The notes beneath the pieces are model-generated. The model saw only the letters and a list, made by a program, of their open reading frames with translations. It searched no databases and was not told the DNA's origin. A stretch of 12,922 bases of DNA, taken from the NCBI GenBank assembly GCA_002297185.1, contig DBJV01000053.1, positions 1 to 12,922 on the forward strand, given 5' to 3'. Within the stretch, counting starts at the first letter, position 1. Each line of letters opens with the position of its first letter. The DNA comes from Christensenella sp. UBA767. Lineage in GTDB: Bacteria; Bacillota; Clostridia; Christensenellales; CAG-917. Both the position numbers and the translations under genes were made by a program. This document shows positions 5,627-12,922 of this stretch, piece after piece.

Positions 5627-6358
5627 ATGGCGAAACAAGTACACGAAGGTCACCGTGAACGTATGCGCGCACGCATACGCAAGAGCGGCATTGCAACTTT
5701 GGAAGAACACGAGATTTTGGAATATCTTTTGTACGCGTTCGTGCCGAGAAAAGACACAAACGAGATTGCTCACGCACTCATTGACAAGTTCGGCTCTTTG
5801 GCAGGTGTTCTCAATGCCGACGAAAAGAGGTTGAACGAAATTGCCGGTATGACGCAAAACGCGTCGCTTTTCTTTGCGTGTTTGCCCGAGATTCTGCGCA
5901 TATACATGCAGGATTGCGAGAAAGAGAAGAAAACTCTCAAAGGCAGAGGCGAGATGCGCAAGTTTCTCGGCAACAAGTTTTACGGTCTGCGTGAAGAAGA
6001 ACTTTATGCAATGGCTCTCGATGCAAGAGACGGCTTGATAGACGTAAGATGCCTTGCCAAAGGCAGCGCGGACGCTGTGGAACTCAACGTCAGAAACATC
6101 GTTGATTTCGCGCTCAAGAACAAGGCGAGCAGCATAGTCATCGCGCACAATCACCCGAGCGGAAATCCCACGCCCTCGCAAAAGGACGTTGACGTAACGC
6201 AAGAGTTGTACTCAACGCTCTCGGCATTGGGAATCGCGCTGCTCGACCATTACGTGTTCAGCGGTGCAAGCTATTATTCGTTTGAAGAGCAGGGAATGCT
6301 CGACAAAATCAAAAACGTAAAGAACTGTTTGAAAGAAGGTATAAATTTTTATGAGTAA
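5627..6358 (+). CDS. radC: RadC-family JAB/MPN protein
   Basis: 243 aa, slightly longer than usual. The N-terminus HEGHRERMRARIRKSGIATL then LEEHEILEYLLYAFVPRKDT and the helix-hairpin-helix region around 50-80 are typical of RadC (UPF0758). The C-terminal JAB domain carries the metal site in AHNHPSGNPTPSQKD (H174, H176, S184, D187) and ends LLDHYVFSGASYYSFEEQG. The family was once linked to DNA repair, but its true role is unsettled; a metal-dependent hydrolase is likely. The last 8 nt overlap the start of gltX (ATGAGTAA), showing translational coupling. No Shine-Dalgarno is visible just before the ATG; a GAGGAAGG lies about 40 nt upstream, too far to serve. The start fits the family N-terminus well. 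Confidence 0.93.
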   Translation: MAKQVHEGHRERMRARIRKSGIATLEEHEILEYLLYAFVPRKDTNEIAHALIDKFGSLAGVLNADEKRLNEIAGMTQNASLFFACLPEILRIYMQDCEKEKKTLKGRGEMRKFLGNKFYGLREEELYAMALDARDGLIDVRCLAKGSADAVELNVRNIVDFALKNKASSIVIAHNHPSGNPTPSQKDVDVTQELYSTLSALGIALLDHYVFSGASYYSFEEQGMLDKIKNVKNCLKEGINFYE

Positions 6359-7796
6359 CACGGTTAGAACGAGATTTGCGCCGTCCCCGACGGGCTTTAT
6401 GCACATCGGCAATCTCCGCACGGGATTGTACGCGTTTTTGTTTGCTCGCAAAAACGGCGGTAAGTTTATTCTGCGTATAGAGGACACCGACCAAGAAAGA
6501 AAGGTCGAAGGCGCGGTTGAGATGGTATATCGCACGCTTGCAACCGCAGGTATCACCTACGACGAAGGTCCCGACAAAGACGGCGGATACGGTCCGTACG
6601 TACAAACGGAGCGCATGGGTATATACAAAGAGTACGCCGAAAAACTCGTCGAACTCGGCGGTGCGTATTATTGTTTCTGCGACAAAGAAAGGCTTGAAAG
6701 CCTCAAAGACGCCAACGGCGTGCATACCTACGACAAGCATTGCCGCAATCTTTCCAAAGAGGAAGTGCAAAGACGTCTTGCCGCAGGCGAACCGTACGTT
6801 ATAAGACAAAAAGTACCCGAGGGCGTCGTGTCCAGTTACACGGATATGGTTTTCGGCGAGATAAGCGTTGACAGCGCGGATATCGAGGACGGCGTTCTCC
6901 TCAAGAGCGACGGACTTCCCACTTACAACTTTGCAAACGTCGTTGACGACCACCTTATGGGCATCACGCACGTCATCAGAGGCACGGAGTATTTGAGTTC
7001 CACACCCAAATACAACCTCATTTACGACGCGTTCGGATGGGAAAGACCTATGTATATGCACCTTCCGCCCATCATGAAAGACGCCACGCGCAAACTTTCC
7101 AAGCGTTTCGGTGACGCCAACTTCGAGGACTTTATCGCAAAAGGATATCTTCCCGAGGCTGTCGTAAACTATATCGCGCTTTTGGGTTGGTGCCCCAAGA
7201 ACAACAAAGAGAAAATGACCATGCAAGAGATGATAGAGGAGTTCGACACGGACGGCATCTCTCACAGCAGTTCCATTTTCGACGAGGCAAAGATGCGTTG
7301 GCTCAACGGCGAGTATCTCAAGGCGATGACTCCCGAGGAGTTTGAAACCGTCGCAAAACCGTGGATTGAAAAGGCAATCGAGGGCAAAGATTACGACGTG
7401 AAAGAACTTGCATCTCTCATGCAAACGAGAGTGGATATCTTGAGCGAAATCCCCGAAAAACTTGCATTCCTCAACGAGTTTGGCGAGTACGACCTTGCGC
7501 TTTACGAACATCAAAAGATGAAAGTCAACAAGGACGTCGCAAAAATCGCCGTTCAAACCGCAATCGACGCACTCAAAGACTTTGAGGATTGGAATGCGGA
7601 CGCTATCAAAGAGCGTATCAAAACCTATTCCGAACAAGTAGGCGTAAAGAGCGGACAAGTTATGTTCTCTATGCGCGTTGCGCTCACGGGCGCACCCGTA
7701 ACCCCCGGCGGTGCTATCGAAATGGCGGTAGTGCTGAGAAAAGACGAAACCATGCGCCGTCTTGCATACTCGCTTGACTTGCTCCAAAAGGCATAA
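6351..7796 (+). CDS. gltX: Glutamyl-tRNA synthetase
   Basis: 481 aa, the normal length for bacterial GluRS. This class I synthetase charges tRNA-Glu (and, in many Firmicutes, tRNA-Gln before amidation). The HIGH motif is HIGN at 18-21, within FAPSPTGFMHIGNLRTGLYA. The LRIEDTDQER and DEGPDKDGGYGPYVQTER segments are standard. The KMSKS motif is KLSKR (248-252). A likely zinc knuckle is formed by CFC (C108, C110) and YDKHC (C131). The C-terminal helical anticodon-binding domain is intact to SLDLLQKA. AGAAGG lies about 10 nt before the ATG, which overlaps the radC stop. Whether it discriminates between tRNA-Glu and tRNA-Gln cannot be told from sequence inspection. Confidence 0.97.
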   Translation: MSNTVRTRFAPSPTGFMHIGNLRTGLYAFLFARKNGGKFILRIEDTDQERKVEGAVEMVYRTLATAGITYDEGPDKDGGYGPYVQTERMGIYKEYAEKLVELGGAYYCFCDKERLESLKDANGVHTYDKHCRNLSKEEVQRRLAAGEPYVIRQKVPEGVVSSYTDMVFGEISVDSADIEDGVLLKSDGLPTYNFANVVDDHLMGITHVIRGTEYLSSTPKYNLIYDAFGWERPMYMHLPPIMKDATRKLSKRFGDANFEDFIAKGYLPEAVVNYIALLGWCPKNNKEKMTMQEMIEEFDTDGISHSSSIFDEAKMRWLNGEYLKAMTPEEFETVAKPWIEKAIEGKDYDVKELASLMQTRVDILSEIPEKLAFLNEFGEYDLALYEHQKMKVNKDVAKIAVQTAIDALKDFEDWNADAIKERIKTYSEQVGVKSGQVMFSMRVALTGAPVTPGGAIEMAVVLRKDETMRRLAYSLDLLQKA

Positions 7797-7797
7797 A

Positions 7798-9684
7798 ATG
7801 AAACTTACTCTTGCAAAAAAGAGAATAATTGCGATAATTGCATTGCTTGTCCTTATGGCAAGCGTGCTTTCGGCTGTGCTTATTCCCACGACGTCCGTTG
7901 CTTATGCAACCACTTGGGGACAAAAAGACACAGCCGATTTGCCCTATTACAAGGACGGTTTTTTGGACGTGCAAGGCGCAAAAGCCGTTGTCGAAAGTTG
8001 GAATTTGAGCGGCATCGACAAACCTATCGTCATTGCGGTGATTGATACGGGTATCGATACTGCGCACGAACTTTTTGACGGCGTACTTGCCAAAAACGCA
8101 AAGGGCGAAATCCTCGGCTACAACACAAACGGCACAAACCCCGACGGAAGTGTGGATATCTCCGACAACTCCACCAAGCACGGCTCGGAAGTGGCAGGCG
8201 CAATCGCAATGCTCATCAAAGAGTTCGGGCTTGAAAACTATATCAAGATTTACCCCATAAAAGCGGACAAAGGCGACAACAAGTTCACTCTCGCAAGCCT
8301 TACCAAAGCGGTGGAGTGGGCAACGAACAATGCCAAAGCGGACGTCGTCAATATGTCCCTCGGCTTTTTGCCCAAAGGCTACAACGAAAACGGAAAATCG
8401 GCAAGAAACGCTTTTGAATTGGCAATCTCCAAAGCCAGCGAAACGTCAGTAGTCGTGGCGGCGGCAGGCAACAAGCAAACAAGCACGGACGTCAGAAATC
8501 AGGCATTCTATCCTGCCTCTTTGCCAAACGTCATTTCCGTTGCCAATCAAGGCAATGACGGCAATCTCTATTCGTCCTCCTTCTATCACGACACGACGGA
8601 CATCTGCGCCCCGGGACAAGATATATACACGTCCAAAGGCTACATCGGCGCAAGCGCATACGGCAACGCGACAGGCACAAGTCTTTCTGCGGCAAGTGTG
8701 AGTTTTGCAAGCGCGCTTTTGAAACTCCGCTGCAAAGTGCAATCTCGAGACGTCGATTCGAGGACGATTACAAGACTTGTGTGCAAAATGAACTATCCCA
8801 AGACCGTGAGCGTAAGCGCAACGGCAACGGCCCCTGCATACACCTATCCTGCGCTCAATCTTTTGACCGTTGCAAGCGTAGATCTCGATAGTGTGGATCT
8901 CGGCTACCAAACGCCCACCGAAATGACTCTCGTTCACAACGGCGAATTGGGCAGCGGCGATTATACGGATTTGATTTATATGCGCGCAGACGCAATAACC
9001 CCCGTCGATTTCGACGTTCAAATCGCACCTCTCGGAGCGGTCGATCCCGTAGTCGAAAACAGCGTCGAATGGGTTGTACAGAAGATAAAAGACGCAGACG
9101 ATACCACCATACTCGAGGAGTATTCTCTCGGCAAAGGCAAGAGCGCGACCTTCGTAGCGCAAGGCGGCGGCGATTACATTGTCAAGGCAAAATTGCCTTA
9201 TTACAAGCTCGAAACTTCTCAACAAGTCCACGTAGAATACGGAAAATATTACGTCGGCGAAGTGCGCGTCACGCTTGCGGACAAGGCAGGCGAGGACGTA
9301 TCGGAGGCTCCCTCGAGCGCAACTCTTTACACCACCGAAACGACGTCCTTTGCTCTCACGGGCGTAAAGTATCTTGATCCGAACACCGAAACCAAATGGT
9401 ACGTCAACGGCGAATACGTCGCCTCGGGCGCAACCTTCGATTTCACTCCTAAGAAAGCAGGCACGTATTACATCACGGCACGTTTCGGCGACAATTCAAT
9501 CGTGGATTTCCAATACAAATTCACCGCCACCGTCAAGTCGTTCATACTCCGTCCGCTTGATTTGTCAATGCTCATCGTAGGTCTTACGATTGCGCTTGCG
9601 GCAATAATCACCGTCATCGTAATCGTAGTAAAGAAGAGAAAGCCGATGCTCATCGAAGAGCCGAATCCCGATTCCGAAGAATAA
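7798..9684 (+). CDS. Membrane-anchored subtilisin-family (S8) serine protease
   Basis: 628 aa. A signal peptide (KKRIIAIIALLVLMASVLSA; likely cleaved after SVAYA, about residue 37) is followed by a peptidase S8 domain. The triad is D83 (AVIDTGID), H128 (KHGSEVAG) and S295 (ATGTSLSAAS), with oxyanion N225 (AAAGN). The usual GTSMAAP is GTSLSAAS, lacking the proline. After residue 370 come beta-rich, Ig-like segments (one ending TPKKAGTYYITARF). A C-terminal TM helix (about 589-611), then KKRK and an acidic tail place the catalytic domain outside the cell, anchored to the membrane. There is no long inhibitory propeptide. The start is 1 nt after the gltX stop, with AAAAGG 6 nt before the ATG, so it is co-transcribed with gltX. 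The substrate is unknown; the architecture recalls cell-envelope housekeeping or signalling proteases. Confidence 0.9.
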   Translation: MKLTLAKKRIIAIIALLVLMASVLSAVLIPTTSVAYATTWGQKDTADLPYYKDGFLDVQGAKAVVESWNLSGIDKPIVIAVIDTGIDTAHELFDGVLAKNAKGEILGYNTNGTNPDGSVDISDNSTKHGSEVAGAIAMLIKEFGLENYIKIYPIKADKGDNKFTLASLTKAVEWATNNAKADVVNMSLGFLPKGYNENGKSARNAFELAISKASETSVVVAAAGNKQTSTDVRNQAFYPASLPNVISVANQGNDGNLYSSSFYHDTTDICAPGQDIYTSKGYIGASAYGNATGTSLSAASVSFASALLKLRCKVQSRDVDSRTITRLVCKMNYPKTVSVSATATAPAYTYPALNLLTVASVDLDSVDLGYQTPTEMTLVHNGELGSGDYTDLIYMRADAITPVDFDVQIAPLGAVDPVVENSVEWVVQKIKDADDTTILEEYSLGKGKSATFVAQGGGDYIVKAKLPYYKLETSQQVHVEYGKYYVGEVRVTLADKAGEDVSEAPSSATLYTTETTSFALTGVKYLDPNTETKWYVNGEYVASGATFDFTPKKAGTYYITARFGDNSIVDFQYKFTATVKSFILRPLDLSMLIVGLTIALAAIITVIVIVVKKRKPMLIEEPNPDSEE

Positions 9685-9740
9685 AAAAACGATATCAATA
9701 ATAATAAGATATCTAAACCAATCAAAAATAACGATATATA

Positions 9741-9772
9741 GCAAAAGACCGCCAGAAATGGCGGCCTTTTGC
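9741..9772. terminator. Bidirectional terminator between the subtilase and veg genes
   Basis: GCAAAAGACCGCCA pairs with TGGCGGCCTTTTGC around a GAAA tetraloop: a 14-bp stem with one A-C mismatch. The A/T ends of the stem give a T-rich 3' arm on both strands, suiting the convergent genes on either side (9684 and 9848). Confidence 0.88.
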
Positions 9773-9847
9773 TTGATAAGGGGAAGTATTATGAGGAGCG
9801 AAAGCCAATGGTTTTCGTCTTTTGGGGGACTGGATTTTTTCGGAGTT

Positions 9848-10084
9848 TTAGTCTTTGCGCGGCAGAAACAACACGTTTTTGGTATGCACGTCGCAGTATG
9901 AAAAGGTGCGATTTTGTCCGTCGTCGGATTTGACGGTGAACACGGCAGGGAACACCGCCGTAACCTCGCCTTTGAGAAGGGTGGATTTACCTCTTCCGGT
10001 ATTGATTTTCATAAGCACGGGTATGCCAACGAGTTTTTGCACTCTCTCTTTTGCGCCGGTGATTGATTGTCCGATTTCTCTCAT
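9848..10084 (-). CDS. veg: Veg-family protein (DUF1021)
   Basis: 78 aa. It matches the Veg family in length and pattern: an N-terminal helix (IGQSITGAKERVQKLVG), then a small barrel with KINTGRGKSTLLKGEV, FPAVFTVKSDD and the diagnostic RTFSYCDVHTKNV near the C-terminus. Veg proteins are small, abundant cytoplasmic proteins linked in Bacillus to biofilm gene control; the molecular role is unclear. The frame stays open far upstream, but the family start is MREIGQS at 10084. No good Shine-Dalgarno is visible (AAAATCATTGT precedes the ATG). It is divergent from the SPOCS/LysM gene, 84 nt apart. A pairing of veg with a SPOCS-protein gene also occurs, to my recollection, in other Clostridia. Confidence 0.88.
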   Translation of the reverse strand: MREIGQSITGAKERVQKLVGIPVLMKINTGRGKSTLLKGEVTAVFPAVFTVKSDDGQNRTFSYCDVHTKNVLFLPRKD

Positions 10085-10168
10085 ACAATGATTTTTGCCG
10101 ATAATTTGAAATTTATTCGTCATATCGCAAGGCTTTTTGGAATATGTTTTTGTGAAACGGAGGAGTAT

Positions 10169-11659
10169 ATGTTCAATTTTGAGAAAATAAGTGCAAGCAA
10201 GTTTTACACCGCGCCGTCCGTAGAGAGAGTGGTCGAATTTTCGCCGCAAGACGTTGACATGAGCAACGTTGCAAAGGTGTTGTCGCTTGCGGTTGACGCA
10301 AAAAGCACGACCGTAGAGGCGCACGACGGATACGCGCAAGTGAGCGGACGAACCAATTTCCGACTTATCTACCTCGACAAAGAGGGCGTGGCGAGAGGCG
10401 TGGATTACAACGCCGATTTCGAAGTGCGAATTGACGGCGAATTTGCAGAGGGCGACAACGCCTGCTGCGACATATACGTCACCGAGGCGGACGTAGGCGC
10501 AACGGACAGATTGAGCCTGACAGCCGTTCTCGACATAAGAGTGGGCGCAATCAAGCGTGACGAAATCGAGATGCTCACCTCGTGCGAGGACTGCTACACG
10601 ACCACCAAAGAGATTTACGTTCCGTCCTTTATCGCCACCAAAACGTCGTCCGTACCCTTTGACGACGAGGCAGACGTAGGCGGTGAAATCGGTGCCGTAC
10701 TCGGACTCAATACCACCTGCATCGCAAAACAATCCGTCGCCACAGACGGCGGCGCAAAAACCAAATTCCAAGTTGTCGCCAACGTCACGTACGTCGAAAG
10801 CGGCGAAATTAAACAGCGCGCTTTCAATATTCCCATCGAGGACGAATTTACCCTTGACGGCGTTATGCAATCGGATGCAATCAAGGTCGAGGCGTGTATC
10901 AAGAGCGCAAAAGTCGTTCTTCAAGGCGTAACGGACGACAACGTAATAAGAGTAGAAGGCGAAGTCCAAATCAAAGTCAGCGCGTTTAGATGCTCAAAAA
11001 CCGAGATTGTAAGCGATTTGTTTATGCTCTCCAACGAGACGGAAATCGAGCGCAAGAGCGCAAATTATCAGTGCTTTGACGGTTGCGGATACTTTATGCA
11101 AGGCGTAAGCGGCACGGCAATGCTCGGCGACAACAAGCCTGCAGCGCTGCAAGTTTGCGCTCTGCCGTATGCAAGATGTTATACAACCCGTTCCTACGTC
11201 ACCGAGGACAACCGCCTCGTCGTAGAAGGCGTTGTAAATACCGACATCATTTACACGGACGAAAACGGCTACAACGCCGTGCGCGCAGAGATTCCGTTTG
11301 CGGTGTCCGTTGCAAGCGAGATCCCGTTCTCAAAGGAAGTGAGAGTGCATTGCGACGTGCAAAGAATAGACGCAAGCATCGTAAGGGAAAGAGAGTTTGA
11401 CATCGTAATGGACATTGCGGTCAAAGCCTGCGGATACTCCGATTTACAAGCGGACTATATCGCATCCGTTACGGTAGGGGACGCAAGAGTCACCAACACG
11501 TCCGCCTTGTCCGTCTATGTGGCGGCAGAGGGCGAGGAAATGCTGGATATATGCAAAGCGTTGTCGGCAATGCCGGGCGACGTAATTGCGCAAAACCCGA
11601 CGCTCGAAACGCCGACGAAAGAGGGAGACAAAATCGTTTATTTCAGAGCGTTGAAATGA
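10169..11659 (+). CDS. SPOCS (DUF3794) protein with degenerate LysM, SipL-like
   Basis: 496 aa. Repeated beta-rich SPOCS modules (for example GRTNFRLIYLDKEGVARGVD, RVEGEVQIKVSAFRC and VEGVVNTDIIYTDENGYNAV) run through most of the protein. The last 54 residues (443-496) look like a diverged LysM: TSALSVYVAAEGEEMLDICK, then GDVIAQNPTLETP and GDKIVYF. This order and length match SipL, which in Clostridioides difficile binds SpoIVA and is needed to place the spore coat. There is no signal peptide, fitting a mother-cell cytoplasmic protein. The strong GGAGGAG 3-5 nt before ATG 10169 fixes the start; the frame opens at 10067. The gene is followed at once by a strong terminator, so it is monocistronic. 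Clostridia can carry several DUF3794 paralogues, so the exact name is left open. Confidence 0.85.
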   Translation: MFNFEKISASKFYTAPSVERVVEFSPQDVDMSNVAKVLSLAVDAKSTTVEAHDGYAQVSGRTNFRLIYLDKEGVARGVDYNADFEVRIDGEFAEGDNACCDIYVTEADVGATDRLSLTAVLDIRVGAIKRDEIEMLTSCEDCYTTTKEIYVPSFIATKTSSVPFDDEADVGGEIGAVLGLNTTCIAKQSVATDGGAKTKFQVVANVTYVESGEIKQRAFNIPIEDEFTLDGVMQSDAIKVEACIKSAKVVLQGVTDDNVIRVEGEVQIKVSAFRCSKTEIVSDLFMLSNETEIERKSANYQCFDGCGYFMQGVSGTAMLGDNKPAALQVCALPYARCYTTRSYVTEDNRLVVEGVVNTDIIYTDENGYNAVRAEIPFAVSVASEIPFSKEVRVHCDVQRIDASIVREREFDIVMDIAVKACGYSDLQADYIASVTVGDARVTNTSALSVYVAAEGEEMLDICKALSAMPGDVIAQNPTLETPTKEGDKIVYFRALK

Positions 11660-11669
11660 CGAGAACAAG

Positions 11670-11700
11670 GAAAAAGCGTGCATTAGATGCACGCTTTTTC
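11670..11700. terminator. Strong terminator after the SPOCS/LysM gene
   Basis: GAAAAAGCGTGCAT (11670-11683) and ATGCACGCTTTTTC (11687-11700) form a perfect 14-bp stem with a 3-nt loop, ending in a T-run on the plus strand. The A-rich left arm lets it act on the minus strand too, for the convergent gene that stops at 11747. Confidence 0.92.
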
Positions 11701-11720
11701 ACATAGGGGGATAAAAGGTT

Positions 11721-11735
11721 TCAGGCAATGCCTGA
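11721..11735 (-). terminator. Short hairpin past the stop of the unknown minus-strand gene
   Basis: TCAGGCA-A-TGCCTGA, a perfect 7-1-7 dyad 11 nt past the stop of the gene at 11747-12922. On the minus strand it is followed by AACCTTTTATCC, a weak T-tract. It may assist the larger bidirectional terminator beyond it. Confidence 0.45.
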
Positions 11736-11746
11736 CAAAAGTGATT

Positions 11747-12922
11747 TCATTTTATGCCGTCTATGAGGCTTTGCTTTATCGAGAGGATATGGTCAATCGC
11801 ATCGTCCACGGCTTTTTCTTTTGCCTTGTTGAAAATTTGAAGTGCGTCGTCAAGCGTTGATTGCACGGATGCAAAATCCTCTTTGACTTGCGCCTCGTCC
11901 TCTTCGGTGAGAGCCATTTCGTCCTTTGCGGATTGCGCAAAATCTTTGAGAGATGCAATTGCCTTTTCTATGCTCGAATAATCGTCGTAATCCACATCTT
12001 GAGGCTTGCATTGCGAAAGCACTTCGTCGATATCAAAGCCTGCAAGACTTAGCATAAGCGTCATTTGCGGTGATGCGAGGGTGGTTTTGATTGCAAGTAT
12101 TCGCTTATCGACGTCGTCGATTGAGAATTGCAAATCCTCGTCGTCCTTGTCCGCGCTTGCAAGATACTTGTCGCAAATATTCTCGTATGCGCTTGCAAGG
12201 TTCGCTTTTTGTTGCTCGCTTGCGTTGCGATAGAGTTTATCGACAAAGAATGTAAGGTCGGACTTTGATATCTTCACGTCGTCCTTTGTAACCGTGGCGG
12301 AGACAGCCTTTTCAAATTCGTCCGCCGTTACGCCCAATTCGCTTGCAATCTCGGATATACCGTCTTGCGACACCGTGTATGTCGGGTTTGCAAAATAACT
12401 TGCAAATCTCGTCTGATAGTAGGTGAGTGAAAGCAAGTACGCATTTGCTGCGGTGTATTTGACTGCGCTTGAGGTTTTGGCAAGATTTGCCATTGCGCTC
12501 GAGTAGTCTTTATCGAGATACGCGCCGAGTGCGTTGGTCGCAAAATGCTTTATATAGAAAGTGCCTTCCAGCGTTTGCACCGTGTTGTTATACACCAGCT
12601 TTGCCTTATCCACTTGCTTTTTGTACGAGTCGCCATAAGTTGCGTCCGCGCCGTTTTGCAAAATAGAGGATAGCGCAATCAACTCTTCCGTGTTTTTGCC
12701 TGCCAAATCTTCGTAGGACAGAGACGGATTAGCCTCCGTCGCACGCTTTATAAGCTTGAAGTCGCCGACGGACAAGTCTTGAATATTCTTGTTTGAGGAA
12801 TATTGAGATTTGAGTTTTGCAAGTTCCGTGCCAAGCGACAGACTTATTTCGTTTTCAATCGACACGCTCAAAGCCTCGTTCGCCCCTTGCGCACCCTTTA
12901 TAAAAGCGTCCGATACCGATTG
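11747..12922 (-). CDS. Unknown, largely helical protein, C-terminal 391 residues (5' end outside window)
   Basis: Not recognised. The frame is open to the right edge (QSVSDAFIKGAQGANEA precedes a TTG codon at 12871 that has no claim to be the start), so the N-terminus is missing. What is visible is rich in Ala, Lys, Asp and Ser, with long amphipathic helices and no membrane segment. Conspicuous parts are a Tyr/Ala-rich helix (YLLSLTYYQTRFASYF) and an acidic region (DKDDEDLQFSIDDVDK). Near the end, EEDEAQVKEDFASVQSTLDD then FNKAKEKAVDDAIDHILSIK could be a coiled coil. Cysteines are very few (two seen). The composition would suit a secreted or lipid-anchored envelope protein, but the signal sequence needed to show that lies outside. 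The stop is TGA, and a hairpin follows. Confidence 0.72.
   Translation of the reverse strand, partial: QSVSDAFIKGAQGANEALSVSIENEISLSLGTELAKLKSQYSSNKNIQDLSVGDFKLIKRATEANPSLSYEDLAGKNTEELIALSSILQNGADATYGDSYKKQVDKAKLVYNNTVQTLEGTFYIKHFATNALGAYLDKDYSSAMANLAKTSSAVKYTAANAYLLSLTYYQTRFASYFANPTYTVSQDGISEIASELGVTADEFEKAVSATVTKDDVKISKSDLTFFVDKLYRNASEQQKANLASAYENICDKYLASADKDDEDLQFSIDDVDKRILAIKTTLASPQMTLMLSLAGFDIDEVLSQCKPQDVDYDDYSSIEKAIASLKDFAQSAKDEMALTEEDEAQVKEDFASVQSTLDDALQIFNKAKEKAVDDAIDHILSIKQSLIDGIK

Noticed and set aside
6309..7889. Long minus-strand frame opposite gltX
   Set aside because: No recognisable motifs, Cys/Phe/Val-rich shadow composition, and gltX on the plus strand is certain.
10126..10160. 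SigE-type sporulation promoter before the SPOCS/LysM gene (CATATC … AATATGTT)
   Set aside because: Only about five of eight -10 positions match the consensus; too weak to list without expression data.
10085..10969. Long minus-strand frame upstream of veg (to 10969)
   Set aside because: Antisense shadow of the SPOCS/LysM gene; the Veg family begins at 10084.
12608..12618. DnaA-box-like TTATCCACT in the last gene
   Set aside because: Single one-mismatch copy within coding sequence, expected by chance.

Overview
The window looks like a piece of a spore-former's chromosome from the Firmicutes (Bacillota), most likely an uncultured or little-studied member of the Clostridia. Three things point there: a SPOCS/LysM spore-envelope protein (SipL-like) divergent from a Veg-family gene, a CwlD-like cortex amidase, and a PRC-barrel protein of clostridial type. 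Genes use the standard code. Coding GC is near 50% by hand count, with AT-rich intergenic DNA. No phage, CRISPR, rRNA or tRNA genes were seen.

Layout. 1-664: the 3' part of serS and its terminator. 694-2010: a membrane-embedded M28-family metallopeptidase. 2011-2382: non-coding, filled by a complex block of nested inverted repeats and two related hairpins, then a terminator. 2383-3031: an unknown 113-aa protein and a small XRE-type regulator, divergent, with overlapping promoters. 3097-4056 (minus): a PRC-barrel protein. 4057-4341: non-coding, with 10-bp-spaced TCGAAA repeats and an exactly symmetric group of four DnaA-box-like 9-mers. 4342-5058: CwlD-like amidase. 5145-9684: a probable co-oriented run of an unknown 138-aa protein, radC, gltX and a membrane-anchored subtilisin-type protease. 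The gltX start overlaps the radC end by 8 nt, and the protease starts 1 nt after gltX stops. The run is closed by a strong hairpin shared with the convergent veg. 9848-11659: divergent veg (minus) and the SPOCS/LysM protein (plus). 11747-12922 (minus): the C-terminal 391 residues of an unknown, largely helical protein that runs off the right edge.

How it fits together. Most genes are housekeeping (SerRS, GluRS, RadC) or envelope/sporulation genes (CwlD-like, SPOCS/LysM, PRC-barrel, subtilase). The least explained signals are non-coding: the repeat block after the M28 gene, the DnaA-box/TCGAAA region before the amidase, and a perfect palindrome filling the promoter of the 138-aa gene, whose predicted transcript would have almost no leader. 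I found no clear new multi-gene defence or mobile system.
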